In this document: in pieces, positions 63,224 through 64,000 of the stretch
Numbering within the stretch: position 1 is the first letter of the stretch
Layout of the letters: the number at the start of each line of letters is the position of its first letter
DNA from: Leifsonia sp052114085
GTDB taxonomy: Bacteria > Actinomycetota > Actinomycetes > Actinomycetales > Microbacteriaceae
DNA: 64,000 nt
NCBI RefSeq assembly: GCF_052114085.1
Contig: NZ_JBFREB010000001.1
Location: 868,001-932,000 of the forward strand
Direction: 5' to 3'
Translations under genes and position numbers: made by a program
Notes under the pieces: model-generated
What the model was told of the DNA's origin: nothing
Database searches by the model: none
The model's input: the letters and a program-made list of their open reading frames with translations, nothing else

Positions 63224-64000
63224 ATGTCTGCCCCGCAAACACAAACCCGCGGAAACAACCCTTCCAAGACGCAACACAACGCGTGGATAGCCTCCGTAAT
63301 CAGCAGCTTGGTCATCGGCGCTGCGTTCATCTCCGTGTATGTCGGCATCCAACGAGACCCTCAGCCCACCCACCTGCCGGTGGCTGTCGCGAGCGAGCAA
63401 CTCGCGACAGCAGCACAGCAGGGGCTCGGAGACAAGGTGCAGATCACTGAAGTCTCGACGCCAGCCGACGGGGTCAAGATGGTTAAGGATGGTGACGCTG
63501 TCGCAGCGGTGAGCCTGACCTCCCGCACCAGCCTGCAGTTTGACTACGCCGGCGCCAAGGGACTGAGTGAGACCGCGGCGGCGCGGGCCCTGGTCCACGG
63601 TCTCGCCGACAAGGCAGGGCTGTCGGTCCAGGAGAAGGACGTCGTGCCGCTCGTGAAGTACGACAGCCGCGGGCTGTCCGCGTTCTACGTGGTCTTCGGT
63701 GTGACTCTTGCATCGTTCGTGCTGGCCCAGGGGCTGACGGGCGCCGCGAGCAAGGTGCGCCTCCGTCACCGTCTCTACGCGATGGGCGGATTCGCCGTCG
63801 TCATCGGCGTCGTGGCCGCCACTATCGCAGGCCCCATTCTTGGAGCGCTCACTGCACCGTGGATCGCCCTGGCCGCAAGCCTCGCCCTCCTCTCGGCAGC
63901 TGTGGCCTTCACCACCAAGGCGCTCGGAAGCTGGCTCGGCGCCGCAGGTATCGGGCTGGCAGTGCTCTTGCTCACGACAGTCGGCAACGCGGTCAGCGGC
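63224..64000 (+). CDS. YhgE/Pip-like membrane protein, truncated by the window end
   Basis: An open frame from ATG 63224 runs off the right edge (259 codons). It has an N-terminal membrane helix (ISSLVIGAAFISVYVGIQRD), an extracytoplasmic domain of about 120 residues (LPVAVASEQLATAAQQGLGD), then at least three more membrane segments. This matches the ABC-2-like permease/DUF3533-type membrane proteins that are often under HxlR or TetR control. The function (export or envelope stress) is uncertain. Confidence 0.75.
   Translation, partial: MSAPQTQTRGNNPSKTQHNAWIASVISSLVIGAAFISVYVGIQRDPQPTHLPVAVASEQLATAAQQGLGDKVQITEVSTPADGVKMVKDGDAVAAVSLTSRTSLQFDYAGAKGLSETAAARALVHGLADKAGLSVQEKDVVPLVKYDSRGLSAFYVVFGVTLASFVLAQGLTGAASKVRLRHRLYAMGGFAVVIGVVAATIAGPILGALTAPWIALAASLALLSAAVAFTTKALGSWLGAAGIGLAVLLLTTVGNAVSG

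Overview
This 64 kb window is high-GC DNA from an actinobacterium, most likely a member of the Microbacteriaceae. The evidence is the gene content (mycobacterial-type ferredoxin sulfite reductase with CysH/CysD/CysN, FprA and a 7Fe ferredoxin), the many GTG and TTG starts, and the tight ATGA/GTGA operons. The family assignment is inference from gene order; no rRNA or other taxonomic marker is present.

Left edge (1-3822, + strand): a compact operon encoding an IrrE-type metallopeptidase with zinc ribbons, a three-domain multi-ubiquitin protein, an E2-like protein and a JAB-E1 fusion. This is a ubiquitin-like conjugation system of the kind linked to phage defence.

Centre-left (4394-34782): a 30 kb catabolic superlocus made of two modules. 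Each module has a FrlB/FraB-like SIS deglycase and a PfkB kinase, the enzyme pair used to open phosphorylated Amadori compounds (sugar-amino acid conjugates, opines). Module A (4394-18402) adds a ribose-type ABC importer, a GntR/UTRA regulator, ManA, a penicillin-acylase-like amidase, a FAH-family hydrolase, a NodB-fold deacetylase, an HpcH aldolase, a nitrilase and an old-yellow enzyme. A repeated palindrome, TGTCTGACA, lies at its promoters. Module B (18741-34782) adds an MHS-type MFS importer, a TPP enzyme, a dipeptide-type ABC importer and a hydantoinase/oxoprolinase pair. A LacI repressor sits in its middle, and eight copies of a 16-bp operator lie at its three promoters.

Centre (35191-44980): an accessory island. 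It holds a UvrD-like helicase, a DarT-like ADP-ribosyltransferase and an ADP-ribosylglycohydrolase fused to a VOC domain; an unknown protein paired with an XRE-ImmA protein; a P-loop kinase with a HAD phosphatase; and a glycosyltransferase. The first two sets look like defence or toxin-antitoxin systems.

Centre-right (44950-58073): a conserved sulfate-assimilation operon with divergent sirohydrochlorin chelatase, sulfite reductase, cysH, cysD, cysN, an SsuABC-like importer, siroheme methyltransferase, electron-transfer proteins, panD and cysK.

Right edge (58155-64000): a patchwork of two related HTH genes, each starting inside a 189-bp structured direct repeat, small membrane genes, a decayed gene, a 3' fragment of tRNA-Gly(UCC) that looks like an integration site, a ureohydrolase, and a divergent HxlR regulator/membrane protein pair cut by the window end.
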